Source of the DNA: Aralia elata
Taxonomy: Eukaryota > Streptophyta > Magnoliopsida > Apiales > Araliaceae
Direction of reading: 5' to 3'
Assembly: GCA_034770075.1 (NCBI GenBank)
Contig: CM068384.1
Location: 34,494,414 to 34,558,413, forward strand
Length of the DNA: 64,000 bases
The stretch's first letter is position 1; every line of letters begins with the position of its first letter. The notes beneath the pieces were generated by a model. That model saw only the letters and a program-made list of their open reading frames with translations. It was not told the DNA's origin and did not search any database. A program made the position numbers and the translations under genes. Positions 9,736-19,868 of the stretch are shown in pieces.

Positions 9736-10016
9736 GTTTGATTTGATTTTAAATTGCGTTTGGCTCATTTTAAGAAACCTTGAACGTTTTGGATCGTATC
9801 TAGACAGTTGAAAGAGTTTTAGGCTACTCTTGGAAAATACTCTTGGAGAAGGCGTGGAGTAGGTGGATGGTGTTACCGGGGTGGGAGCCGGTGGTGGGAT
9901 TTAAGAGAGGGGGAGTGGTGGTGGGGTTTGTGGATGCGAGGGCTTTGTCGTGGCGGGTGAATATGTGGTATAAGGAGGAAGCTAATTTGGTGGTGGCTAA
10001 TTGAAAGAGTAAAAAA

Positions 10017-10273
10017 TGTTGCAAATTAGTGCATCTTACTTGGTCAAAGTCTGTTGCTATTTCTCTGGCTTAGACTAAGTCATTATTAGCTGTCAAATAA
10101 AGAGTATTTTACTCTATCAAGATCTCTATGCAGAGTAGATTTTTATGCAGAGTAGTTGCTTGTTTTTAGGAGTTATTGTTATGTTATTATCTATAAATTC
10201 TAGCAGCCTGATGTAATTCTTTCAATGCTTAATAAACAAGTATTTTACTTTTATCTCCAATTAATTTCTCACA
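10017..10273 (+). repeat. 5' LTR of copia element 1
   Basis: 257 bp with TG...CA ends. It includes TATCTATAAATTC (about 10188-10200), a likely TATA box, and AATAAA-type sequence in AATGCTTAATAAACAAG near the end. It abuts the A-run of pseudo-RAF1 on the left and the primer site on the right. No second LTR remains to compare. Confidence 0.88.
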
Positions 10274-10344
10274 TGGTATCAGAGCCTCACTGAGGTTCTC
10301 CTTTTCATTCTTCTTGTCTATCAAGTTCATCTTGTTGAAGAAGT

Positions 10345-11164
10345 TTGAAGCTCAAAATGGAAGGTGTTGGAGGAAGCAGTTCTAACGTGCAAAATGGCAT
10401 GGAGAAACTTGTAGGAACAAACTACAAGTATTGGAGAATGTGTATGGAGGCATTTCTCCAAGGTCAAGATCTTTGGGAACTAGTTTCTGGTGCTGATAAA
10501 ATCCCAGCTGACATTCCAGAGAATGTTGAGCTACGGAGGAAATGGAAGATCAAATGTGGGAAGGCATTATTTGCTCTAAGAACGTCAATCAGCAAGGAGT
10601 TTATTGATCATGTTCGTGATGTTAGTTCACCAAAGGATGTTTGGGACACTCTTGAGAGAATATTCTCTAAGAAGAATACATCAAGACTACAGTTCTTGGA
10701 AAATGATTTGGCAAGGTTGAAGCAGGAAGGTATGTCAATGTCAGAATATTTTCTTCGTGTCAAAAATATTTGTGCTGAAATTTCTGAGCTAGATGCAGAG
10801 GAGAAAATTAGTGAAGCTCGGTTGCGGCGATTTCTCATTCGGGGCTTAAAGAAGGAATACACGCCTTTTGTTACATCCATTCAAGGATGGGAGAAACAAC
10901 CATCAGTTGAACTTGCTCTCTAACCAGGAGGCCTTAGCTAAGCAAATGGCTAAGAATCTCGATCCAGAACGTGATGATGTTCTATTTTCAAAAGAGAAGT
11001 TTTTTGAAGGTGGCGCAAATGAGAAGAAGGGGAATGAACACAGCCCGCAAGGTAACAAATCTTTTAAATGTTACAGGTGTGGGAAGCCTGGGCACATTAA
11101 GAGAAACTGTCATGTGAAGCTCTCTAAAGCACACATTGCTTGTGATGAAGAAGAAGATGATTAA
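10345..11164 (+). pseudogene. gag: copia 1 gag (frameshifted)
   Basis: The start at 10345 (or 10357, MEGVGG) leads into a typical copia Gag: NYKYWRMCMEAFLQGQDLWE, then the LARLKQEGMSMSEYFLRV segment of the UBN2-type capsid domain. A small deletion near 10900 shifts the frame; the second part (from about 10910) carries the nucleocapsid zinc knuckle CYRCGKPGHIKRNC (C-X2-C-X4-H-X4-C, 11070-11111). A TAA at 11162-11164 separates it from pol, which lies in the same frame as the second part. Gag would form the virus-like particle and package element RNA. Confidence 0.88.
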
Positions 11165-11194
11165 CCAAATTGGGAGCAGAGCTTTACCATTGAG

Positions 11195-12712
11195 GTGATT
11201 GAAGGGAGAGACAATAATGCTCAGAAATCAGCATCACATGAAATTGCAGCAAATTATGCCAAAGCAGAATGGATCATCGATTCCGGTTGCTCACATCACG
11301 TAACCGGAAACGATTCACTATTCTCCGAGTTGCGTCAACATAATGGGGAAAGAGTTGTTGTTACAGCTGACAACTCAACACATCCAGTGGTCCAAGAAGG
11401 TGTTGTGAAGATTGGTGTCGATGATGCAAATATTCAGTTGAAAGATGTTTATCATGTACCATGTTTGAAGAAAAATTTAGTTTCAGTTTCCCAAATTACT
11501 GATTCTGGAAAATATGTTTTGTTTGGCCCAAATGGTGTGAAAGTTCTTGACAATATGAAAAATATTGGAGCTGATGTTGTTCTTTCTGGTGAAAAGAAAG
11601 GGTCTCTATTTGTCATGTCAGTAGGGGAAGCATATGTGAAGAAGACAAGCCAAACCGACAATGCATCGACTTGGCACGCTCGTTTGGGTTATGTAGGATA
11701 TCAGTTGCTGCAACAAATCTCTTCAAAGAAATTGGTAGAAGGCATACCAACTCTACAAAATGTTCATAAAGATGTGGTCTGTCAAGGTTGTCAATACGGC
11801 AAGTCACACTGTCTCCCCTTCAAGAAGTCATCAAATCGCAGAACTACCATGTTAGAGCTAGTTCATACTGATCTGATGGGGCCTACAAAAACACCAAGTT
11901 ATAGTGAAAATCGCTATGTTATGGTGTTAGTAGACGATTATTCAAGATATACCTGGGTGAAGTTCTTAAAAGAGAAGAGTGAGGCACTATCCATGTTTAT
12001 GGAGTTTAAAAATGCTGTAGAAAAAGAATTTGGGAAGAAAATCAGATGTTTACGAAGTGACAATGGGGGCGAATTCATGTCAAATGATTTCTTCCAGTAT
12101 TGTGAAAATAATTGCATCTTGAGGCAAATGACATGTCCATCTACACCCCAACAGAATGGTGTATCTGAAAGAAAACTAGCTCATCTTGCTTCTGTGAGTC
12201 GTGCATGGTTATATGACAAGAATCTTCCTCGAGAGCTTTGGGCCGAAGCCTTTCAATGTGCGTGCCATGTAACTAATCGCCTACCTCCATGGCCAGGTAC
12301 CTCTAAATCTCCATTTGAGATTTTATATGGTGTAAGACCAAATGTAAATTACTTTCGGGTCTTTGGTTCAGTTTGTTATGTTCACATTCCACAATCTAAC
12401 CGAACCAAACTTGACCCGAAAGCAAAGAAGTGTATTTTTGTTGGCTATGACTCATGTAGGAAAGGGTGGAGGTGCATGGATCCTGAAACAAAGAAGTCTA
12501 TCACTTCTAGAGATGTTGTCTTTGATGAGGTGTCAATACACTATAGTGCCCAAAGAAATCCCATACAAGAGGTCACATTTGAAGGTGATCAAGAGAGCTT
12601 GCAGATTCCAAATGAAGAGAATACAGATTCAAACCCAATGGATGGTGAACAAGTTATAAACCCAATGGGTGGTGAACAAGATGTAAGGAAATCTACAAGA
12701 GAGAGAAAATAG
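11195..12712 (+). pseudogene. pol: copia 1 pol, protease and integrase part
   Basis: An open stretch of 505 codons. The aspartic protease motif is at WIIDSGCSHHVTGN (about 11269-11310), followed by the GAG-pre-integrase domain (STWHARLG, then the CQGCQYGKSH zinc residues near 11790-11820). The integrase core has all three catalytic residues in context: HTDLMGP, RSDNGGEF and GVSERK. A variant KSPFEILYG segment and the VFVGYDSCRKGW-like region follow. A TAG at 12710-12712 breaks the frame before reverse transcriptase, which continues in the same frame. Apart from two in-frame stops and one gag frameshift this is the best kept polyprotein in the window. Confidence 0.92.
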
Positions 12713-13483
12713 TCAAGTCACCTCAAAGATTATGAGGTACAACTTAATCTCTGCACTGTTACTTCATGCTTGTTTACAAGACCATTAACAGAAGAAGAAC
12801 CAGCTTGCTATGAAGAAGCAAAGGGATGTCCAGATTGGGAAGCTGCAATGCACGAAGAATTTGATGCTCTAAAAAGGAATGAGACGTGGGAGCTTGTGCC
12901 TAAGCCTGAAAATTGTACTCCGGTCACCTGCAAATGGGTTTATCGGTTGAAGAGGAAGTCAGATGGCAAAATTGAAAAATTCAAAGCTCGCCTGGTTGCT
13001 CGTGGTTTTTCTCAAAGCTATGGGTTGGATTATGAGGAGACCTTTAGTCTAGTAGCGAAAATGGTGACAGTAAGAACAATCATTTCACTTGCTGCCTCCA
13101 AAGGTTGGAAGTTGTGGCAACTTGATGTAAAGAATGCATTTCTTTACGGAGAATTAGACCGTGAGGTATTCATGGAGCAACCCAAAGGATTCGAATCCAG
13201 GCAATTTCCTTTCCATGTTTGTCGATTAAAGAAGGCATTATATGGTCTTAAACACGCACCATGCGCTTGGTATGGTAAAGTTGCTCAATACTTCATTTTT
13301 TGTGGTTTTAAAGTTGCTAATTCAGATTCTAGTTTATTTGTAAAATTAGAATCAAGGATGCATTTGCTAGTTTTACTGTACGTGGATGATATGATAGTTA
13401 CCGGAGATGATGAAGCTGAAATTTCTCGCTTGATGAAGGACTTGGCAACTCGTTTTGAAATGAAAAATCTAGGTGATATTGGT
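12713..13483 (+). pseudogene. pol: copia 1 reverse transcriptase, C-terminally deleted
   Basis: The same frame as the integrase part resumes after the TAG. Copia reverse transcriptase motifs are in order: WELVPKPENCTPVTCKWVYR, KARLVARGFSQ, the catalytic LDVKNAFLYGEL, LKKALYGLKHAP and the YVDDMIVTGD active site (about 13378-13407). Homology ends near 13483 at MKNLGDIG, where the DNA switches to RAF1 3' flank; the next codons (to 13537) are fortuitous. RNase H is absent, so the protein would be inactive. Confidence 0.92.
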
Positions 13484-14457
13484 CCTTTTGAAGCAAAGAG
13501 TTGCTTGAGTCCCCTTTTTAATATTCAATATATGTAGTGTTCCCTTACAATTTGCACCCCGAGGTCATACCAGTTGAGATCAGATAGATGTGATGAATAT
13601 GAATCAACGAAGGTAGACTAGGTATGTTTTGTTCTATTGTTTTTTGATATTGTATCTAGGAAAGTAATTCAGTAATAGTAAATAGATACCTGCATTATTT
13701 GTTTATCAATAGGTTAATGAAATTTTCTGTTTGAACAACACTAGTTGTACTGCCTTGTGATTTGTTGCAGATGTTAGATGCCAATTCCTTGTCAAAATGC
13801 TTATACATAATCCTAAGACTTGAGCGTTTGGGTGTTTGAAATTGAAACTTAATTCTGATTAAGCCAACTTTCTGATTACACTAGCTTATATTATGTTAGA
13901 TTTCAACATATCCTTGGTGTATTACTTCAATGGATGTAATAGGATTATCGAGAAACATATTTTGATTCTTTCTGTTTCTGTTTTGGACATAAATATTTCT
14001 GACATTTTTTTCTGACAGTAAAATTGCTAGCTTGATGTCACTTCTTACATAACATGGTTATAGTTATAGTTGGGTAAATTTATTGAAGTTATTTCTTAGC
14101 CTGAGTACTTCTTCGTCCGTGACAGTTTAGATGAAGTTTTCTCTTTTTGCACCTTATAGGTTCTTGATATTCATTTTAGATGTTTTCGGATTTTGCTGAC
14201 TGATAACATATGCTTTTTGGAAATCCTAGTAACTAGATGTTCAAGTTCTTAGTTCTTAGTTCTTGCATCTAAGCTATCGTGCGAAGGTGATAAGCTAATA
14301 GAACAACTGATTGAAGAAATTGCAAAGAACAAGTTAACTCAACGAGAACTTACATTACCTCTTAAAATGTGATAACTATTTACTGTGGTTTCCATTTTCT
14401 TATGTTGATGGTGGAAGGGGCGCGTGTGTGTGTGTGTGTGTATATATATAAATATAT

Positions 14458-14718
14458 AGTCTGGATCTTAAGCATACCCTCTTAAATGGCATACCAAGCA
14501 TACCCCCTTTAGCGACGGACTGGGCGACGGTTTGGTCCGTCGCCATAGGTTCGGTCCGTCGCCAAAGCCTTTAGCGACGGGTCCGTCGCTAAAAGTTGTC
14601 CGTCGCTAAAAGCTTTGGCCACAGACCGCACCTATGACGACGGACCAAACCATCGCCCGGTCCATCGCTAAAGAGGGTATACTTGGTATGCCATTTAAGA
14701 GGGTGTGCTTAAGATCCG

Positions 14719-14724
<6 letters not shown>
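14458..14724. mobile_element. MITE A with about 60-bp TIRs and GCGACGG repeats
   Basis: The left end contains GGATCTTAAGCATACCCTCT and the right end, reverse-complemented, GGATCTTAAGCACACCCTCT; similarity runs for about 60 bp. The middle is made of CTTTAGCGACGGAC-type units in both orientations, so the whole 267 bp can fold into a hairpin. Flanked on both sides by (TA)n, so a TA-type target duplication cannot be told from the microsatellite. Confidence 0.8.
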
Positions 14725-14779
<55 letters not shown>

Positions 14780-14784
<5 letters not shown>

Positions 14785-14994
14785 AAAGTAATCTAACGTA
14801 TGTCTTAGCCAAGCATGGCTAAAGCTACTTAGTAAACTCTTAGTAAAACGACGTAGTTTTACCCCTTAAAGTTAAGTTTTTCATTTTTGGGTTTTATATA
14901 AAATATATTCAATTATAAATTTATACAAACTTACGTTGTTTTATTAAGTAGCCTTAGCCAAACTTGGCTAATGCATGCCGTAGATTACCTTTTT

Positions 14995-14996
<2 letters not shown>
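14780..14996. mobile_element. MITE B with about 55-bp TIRs
   Basis: The left end has GGTAAAAGTAATCTAACGTA followed by CTTAGCCAAGCATGGCTAA; the right end, reverse-complemented, has AAGGTAATCTACGGCATGC followed by TTAGCCAAGTTTGGCTAA. About 217 bp, non-coding, bounded by (TA)n on both sides. Confidence 0.75.
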
Positions 14997-15030
<34 letters not shown>

Positions 15031-15574
15031 GGAAGCTAAACCAAATTCTTGGTTGTCTATATTCATAGATTAAATTGGTTCATTGTTCATTGAATATTCC
15101 TAAACAAGTGTTAAAATATTTAGTATTTTGTATTGGGTATATCAATGGTCATTAGAGTCCTTAGAGTTTTAATCTTCTTAAGCTAAGTATTCTAGAATAT
15201 TCTTGTAATCCTATAAATACTTATACCAATGGTTGTAATCACTCTGATATGTGAGAAGTAGTAATAACAAGTTAAGATAAATCACATCTTCTCCTTCTTT
15301 GAGACTACAAATTGGCATCAGAGCAGCAGCTTAGAAAAAGGAGGCAGGACAGATCAGCAGAAGTAGAGCAGCAATAAAAGAAAGCAGAGCAGCAGCTCAG
15401 CATAATCGCAGCAGAGAATAAAAGGAGCAGCAACGTTGCGGAAAGAAAAAGAGAAAAATTGCAGCCATCTTCCGTCCTCTTCAAAATCAAGAAGAAGCTG
15501 GGAGGAGATTAAGATCAGTAGTTGCAGATCGAACTGGGCAAAGAAGAAAAAGTGAGCTGCGGAGCATGAAAGAG

Positions 15575-16640
15575 ATGGCAAATTCCAACAACATGACTTC
15601 ACTTATTCCTAGATTTGGTGGAGAAAATTATGATTATTGGAGAGATAATATGATGTTATTGCTCAAGTCAATGGATTTATGGAATATTGTGGAAGAATGA
15701 TATAAGGATTCAGAAAACGAAGATGCTTTGACATAAGCGCAGAAAAATAATTTGAAGGAAAATCGAAAGAAGGATAGCAAGGCGCGTTTCCAAATTTATT
15801 AAACAATTGAGATGCTGGTGTATGAAAGAGTTGCTAAAGCTAAAAGTTCAAAGCAAGTCTGGGAGATTATTCAAGTTACATACAAAGGTAAGGAAAAGGT
15901 AAAAAAGGTACGCCTCCAAATCTTAAGAACAAAATTTGAAAAATTAGAAATGAAGGAGAATGAAAGTATTTCAGATTATTTTACAAGAGTTAATTCAGTT
16001 GTAAATCAAATGACATCCAATGGTGAAGTTTTAGATGATGAGAAAGTTGTTGCAAAAGTTCTTCGTAGTTTACCACCAAAATTTGATTATGTTGTAGTAG
16101 CTATTGAAGAATCAAAAAATCTTTCATCTCTTACTATACAGGATTTGCAAGGGACCCTGAAGGCTCATGAAGTTGGGATAAATCAAAGAAATCCTTCTCC
16201 TCTTCCTGATCAAGCCCTTAAATCCCATGTTTCATTTACGGGAGGCCGTGGTTTTCACTATAGTCATGGTCGTGGTGGTAATGACAACTTTAGAGGTAAA
16301 GACTTTCATTATCAAGGCAGAGGAAGAGGCTATGTAAACAAAAATGATTCAAATGAAGGTGGAGAAAATCTGATCAAAAACTTCCAAATAGGAAGAGGTC
16401 GTGGTTACCAAAGAGGTCGTGGCTATCAAAGAGGTAATGGCTATTAAAGAGGAAGAGATCGTGGCTATTTTGAATGTTACCATTGTCATAGACCCGGTCA
16501 TACATATAAAGAATGTCGTTTTAGAACGGAGGGAACACAAAATGAGACCGGATTGATGCATGAGAACAAAACTGATGAAAAAGATGTGCAGGATACTTTG
16601 TGGCTGGCATTCCAAGGTGATGATATGGATGATGTTTGGT
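15575..16640 (+). pseudogene. gag: copia 2 gag
   Basis: A Gag of the UBN2 type begins MANSNNMTSLIPRFGGENYD at 15575, where an A residue precedes the ATG. Stops lie near 15698, 15735 and 15800. From 15812 a 211-codon open stretch covers the capsid core (RTKFEKLEMKENESISDYF) and an Arg-Gly-rich tail. After a stop at 16445 the same frame gives the zinc knuckle CYHCHRPGHTYKEC (about 16473-16514). A 16-bp tandem duplication (16625-16656) then shifts the frame before the protease. Confidence 0.88.
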
Positions 16641-18054
16641 ATGGATGATGTTTGGTATTTAGACAATGGTTCAAGCAAATATATGACTGGAAACAAGAAC
16701 TTATTTTCAGACTTGGTTGAATCTAACCATGGACAGGTAAAAATTGGAGATGATAGAGCCTACAAAATTCAAGGTGTTGGTGAAGTTATTTTTCAAACAA
16801 AATCTGGTAAAATGGAGAAGATGTTTGAAGTTTATTATGTTCCTGGTTTAAAAAATATTTTGCTTAGCACCGGTCACCTTTTGAAGAAGGGGTTTGATAT
16901 TCATTTTCATGATAATGCTTGTTTTTTGTCAAAGAAAAATCAGCTGATAGCAACAATTGGAGTAACTTCAAATAATCTTTTTCCTATAAAACTTCAAGTT
17001 GTTAACATTTCTTGTTTCTCTAATATTGATAAAGGAATTTTCAAGTTGTGGAAATGACAGGTATGGTCATTTAAATTATGACAGCCTAAAATTGCTAACA
17101 GCAAAGAAGATGGTTGAAGGACTTCCTCAAATTAATCAAACAAATCAGATTTGTGAAGTATGTCAACTTAGAAAACAACATAGAGAACCGTTTCCTCAAA
17201 AATCTCCGTGGAGATCAAAAAGGCTGTTGGAATTAGTTCATTCAAATTTATATGGACCAATGCCGGTTACTTCTCATGGAGGTAACAAATATTTTATTAC
17301 CTTTGTTGATGATTTCTCGAGGAAAGTTTGGGTTTATTTTCTCAAAGAAAAATCTGAATCGTTTCAAGCCTTTAAGGAATTCAAAGCTGAAGCTGAAAAT
17401 TTTTCTAGTTGTCAAATTAAAATTATAAGAACTGACAGAGGTCGTGAATATCTTCCAATTGAGAAATATTGCAAAAATGATAGAATTAGGCATGAATTGA
17501 CAATAAGGCATACACCACAACAAAATGGTGTTAGTGAAAGAAAAAATCGAACCATCATGGAAATGGCAAGATGCATGCTGAAAATGAAAATGCTAGAGAA
17601 AGAGTTTTGGGCAGAAGCTGTATCCTGTGCTGTTTACTTGATTAACAGGTCTCCTATAAAAAGTCTAAACAATTGCACACCTCATGAAGCATGGTTCGGG
17701 TTGAAGCTAAAAGTTAGTTACCTGGGGACTTTTGGATGTGTTGCTTATGCACACATTCCGGATGCATTGAGGAACAAATTGGATGATAAAGCAGAAAAAT
17801 ATATTTTTATCGCCTACAGTGAAAGGAGCAAAGCTTACAAGTTGTACAATCCAGTGACACAGGAGATTGTGATTAGTCGAGATGTCCGATTTGATGAAAA
17901 TTCTCCATTTAATTCAGGAGTTGATTTTCCTGAGAATTGGCCAAGTTTTTGTAATACTAATGATGATTCTCAAGATGAAAAGATACTCATCTCATGGAAA
18001 CTCCCCTCAAAGCACTCCTCAAAGAAGAACAAAAAGCTTAAGAGAAATTTATGA
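16641..18054 (+). pseudogene. pol: copia 2 protease and integrase
   Basis: The protease region reads WYLDNGSSKYMTGNKNLFS (about 16650-16710): the catalytic Asp is kept, but the usual Ser/Thr after it is Asn. A frameshift near 17040 precedes the pre-integrase domain (CEVCQLRKQHREPF). In the integrase core the first catalytic Asp is replaced by Asn in HSNLYGPM (codon 17245-17247, a single G-to-A change); the other two, RTDRGREY and GVSERKNRT, are present. The C-terminal part (TFGCVAYAHIP, then YKLYNPVTQEIVISRDVRFD) is intact to the frameshift near 18000. Confidence 0.9.
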
Positions 18055-19540
18055 GTCAATTGAGCAAATTGATTCAGATGATACTGTATTTTTTGCTTTC
18101 TTTGCAGGAGAAGATCCAATTTCTTATGATGAAGCATCAAAAGAAGAAAAGTGGAATCAAGCCATGAAAGAAGAAATGAAAGCCATAGAAAAAAATGAAA
18201 CGCGGGAGGTTACAAATCTTCCTCCGAACAAGATTTCTATTGGTGTGAAGTGGGTGTATAAAACAAAAATGAATTCAGATGGGTCCATCAACAAAAACGA
18301 GGCGAGGCTAGTTGCAAAGGGGTATAAGCAATAGGAAGGAGAAGATTTCACTGAGAAGTTTATGTTGAGCAACCACCTGGATTTGTGAAGAAGGGAGAAG
18401 AAAACAAAGTTTACAAATTGAAGAAGGCGCTTTATGGACTGAAACAGTCACCAAGGGCTTGATATATATAGCCGAATCAATTCATACTTTGAACAAAATG
18501 GTTTTTGAAAATGCCCGTACGAGCCCACTCTCTACATCAAAGGCACATCACAAGAAAGCTTCATGGTTGTAAGTCTTTATGTTGATGATCTCATTTTTAC
18601 TAGAAATAATTTGAAAGTGTTAAAAGATTTTAAAGCCTCCATGATGAAAGAATTTGAAATGACAGACTTGGGTAAGTTACATCACTTTCTTGGCATTGAA
18701 GTTCATCAAACCAAGAAAGGGATTTTCATTTCACAAGAAAATTATGCAAAATTTTTTTTAAAAAAATTTAGAATGGAGAATGCAAATCCTGTATCAACTC
18801 CATGCATCACAGGGTTAAAATTAAGTTAAGAAGGTGAAGGCAAGCTTGTGAATTCCACTGTGTTTCGAAGTTTGGTGGGAAATTTGATGTATTTGACTGT
18901 AACAAGACCGGATATCATATTTGCAGTAAGTTTAGTAAGCAGGTTCATGGAGAAACCATACTCTAATCATTGGGAGACTGCAAAAAGAATTTTGTGATAT
19001 GTCAAAGGAACCATTGATTATGGTATTTTTTATCAAGCTAGTATTCCGATAAATCTTGTTGGATATACAAACAGTGACTTAGCAGGAAGCGTTGATGATA
19101 GTAAAAGCACTTCAGGCTATATTTTTAGTCTTGGAAGTGGCCCAATTTCATGGTGTTCGGAGAAACAATCCGTTGTTGCTCTTTCTACAACAGTATCTGA
19201 ATATATTGCTGCTTCTTTAGCAGGATGTCAAATTGTTTTTGGCTCCAAGGAATTTTGGAATGTCTGAAGCATAAACAGATCAATCCAACAACACTATTTT
19301 GTGACAATAGTTCAACCATTTCAGTAACAAAGGATGCAGTACTAAATGGAAAAACGAAACATATTCGTATTCGATTTCATTTCTTAAGAGAGTTGGTAAA
19401 AGATGGCATTATTCAAGTGGAGTATTGCAGGACAGAAGATCAATTAGTAGATATTTTCACAAAGCCTTTAAGCGGAGAAGTCTTCAAAAGAAATGTTGTA
19501 AGTTTGGGAATAAAAAGCAAATTTGGTTTACGGGAGGCAT
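18055..19540 (+). pseudogene. pol: copia 2 reverse transcriptase and RNase H with internal deletion
   Basis: The start of reverse transcriptase (WNQAMKEEMKAIEKNET, GVKWVYKTKMNSDGSINK, then EARLVAKGYKQ) runs to a TAG at 18332. It then jumps at about 18360 to the VEQPPGFVKKGEENKVYKL segment: roughly 200 bp including the first catalytic Asp motif (DVKSAFLNG-type) is missing. LYVDDLIFTRNN (about 18574-18609) is the active-site box. RNase H follows (GYTNSDLAGSVDDSKSTSGY near 19060-19120), with a stop near 18834, another at 18996 and a frameshift near 19245. The final 109 codons to 19554 are open and end with the RTEDQLVDIFTKPL motif just before the 3' LTR. Confidence 0.9.
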
Positions 19541-19815
19541 TGTTGGGAAGCTAAACCAAATTCTTGGTTGTCTACATTCATAGATTAAATTGGTTCATTG
19601 TTCATTGAATATTCCTAAACAAGTGTTAAAACATTTAATATTTTGTATTGGGTATATCAATGGTCATTAGAGTCCTTTGAGTTTTAATCTTCTTAAGCTA
19701 AGTATTCTAGAATATTCTTGTAATCATGTAAATACCAATGGTTGTAATCACTCTGATCCGTGAGAAGTAGTAAGAACAAGTTAAGATAAATCACATCTTC
19801 TCCTTCTTTGAGACT

Positions 19816-19818
<3 letters not shown>

Positions 19819-19866
<48 letters not shown>
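19819..19866. repeat. (TA)n microsatellite right of copia 2
   Basis: About 23 TA units followed by a G-rich patch (GGGGTGGGGGGTGGGGGTG). It is the right half of the microsatellite into which copia 2 inserted. Open frames of alternating Tyr and Ile across it are artefacts. Confidence 0.85.

Positions 19867-19868
<2 letters not shown>

Larger units (their letters stand above)
6917..9845. mobile_element. Foldback/MULE-like transposon made of palindromic repeat arrays
   Basis: The insertion splits pseudo-RAF1. GAGAAGG occurs at both junctions (6910-6916 and 9846-9852) but once in RAF1, so it is the likely target duplication (7 bp identical; 8-9 bp is possible if mutated). The termini are inverted: left AGTAGTTTCCGAGACTAGCC, right reverse-complemented AGTATTTTCCAAGAGTAGCC. 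The inner left half (6995-8070) and right half (8838-9735) are arrays of the palindrome AACGCCACTT/AAGTGGCGTT, and the spacers (ATAAAGCAAAGATGTCAGC) are reversed in the right half, so the whole element can fold on itself. No transposase is visible, so it is non-autonomous. Confidence 0.82.
6526..10016 (+). pseudogene. RAF1 pseudogene fragment, split by a foldback element
   Basis: Two blocks match RAF1. The first, 6526-6916, matches RAF1 codons from about 203 onward, beginning at the Arg-Gly-Trp segment of the helical domain. The second, 9846-10016, continues through the WSRW and PGWEP segment of the beta domain to about residue 385 and ends at the copia LTR. Missing are the transit peptide, the N-terminal 200 residues and the last 55 or so. 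Other lesions: a small insertion near 6544, one extra G in the run at about 6781-6786 that shifts the frame, an in-frame stop at 6827-6829, and a stop after VVAN at about 10001. The remaining high identity suggests a recent duplication. It cannot encode RAF1, but its sense strand is opposite to that of RAF1. Confidence 0.9.
10017..13483 (+). mobile_element. Ty1/copia retrotransposon 1, truncated at the 3' end
   Basis: The 5' LTR (10017-10273) starts TGTTGC and ends CTCACA. It is followed directly by the primer site TGGTATCAGAGC (10274-10285), complementary to initiator tRNA-Met. Gag, protease, integrase and the first part of reverse transcriptase follow in copia order. The element stops inside reverse transcriptase just after the MKNLGDIG segment, where it joins RAF1 3'-flank sequence. 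RNase H and the 3' LTR are gone. Confidence 0.93.
14425..15025. repeat. (TG)n/(TA)n microsatellite split by two MITEs
   Basis: A (TG)n run passes into (TA)n at 14423-14457. (TA)n recurs at 14724-14779 and 14997-15025, and again after the copia element at 19819-19865. It reads as one AT microsatellite that received successive insertions. Confidence 0.75.
15026..19818 (+). mobile_element. Ty1/copia retrotransposon 2, structurally complete
   Basis: 5' LTR 15026-15309 (284 bp) and 3' LTR 19541-19818 (278 bp) both run TGTTGGGAAGC...GAGACTACA and differ by about nine substitutions and one 6-bp indel (about 97% identity). The primer site TTGGCATCAGAGC follows the 5' LTR and CGGGAGGCAT precedes the 3' LTR. 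ATATA flanks both ends, consistent with a 5-bp duplication inside (TA)n. Coding parts in order are gag, protease, integrase, reverse transcriptase and RNase H, all damaged, so it is non-autonomous despite its young LTRs. Confidence 0.95.
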
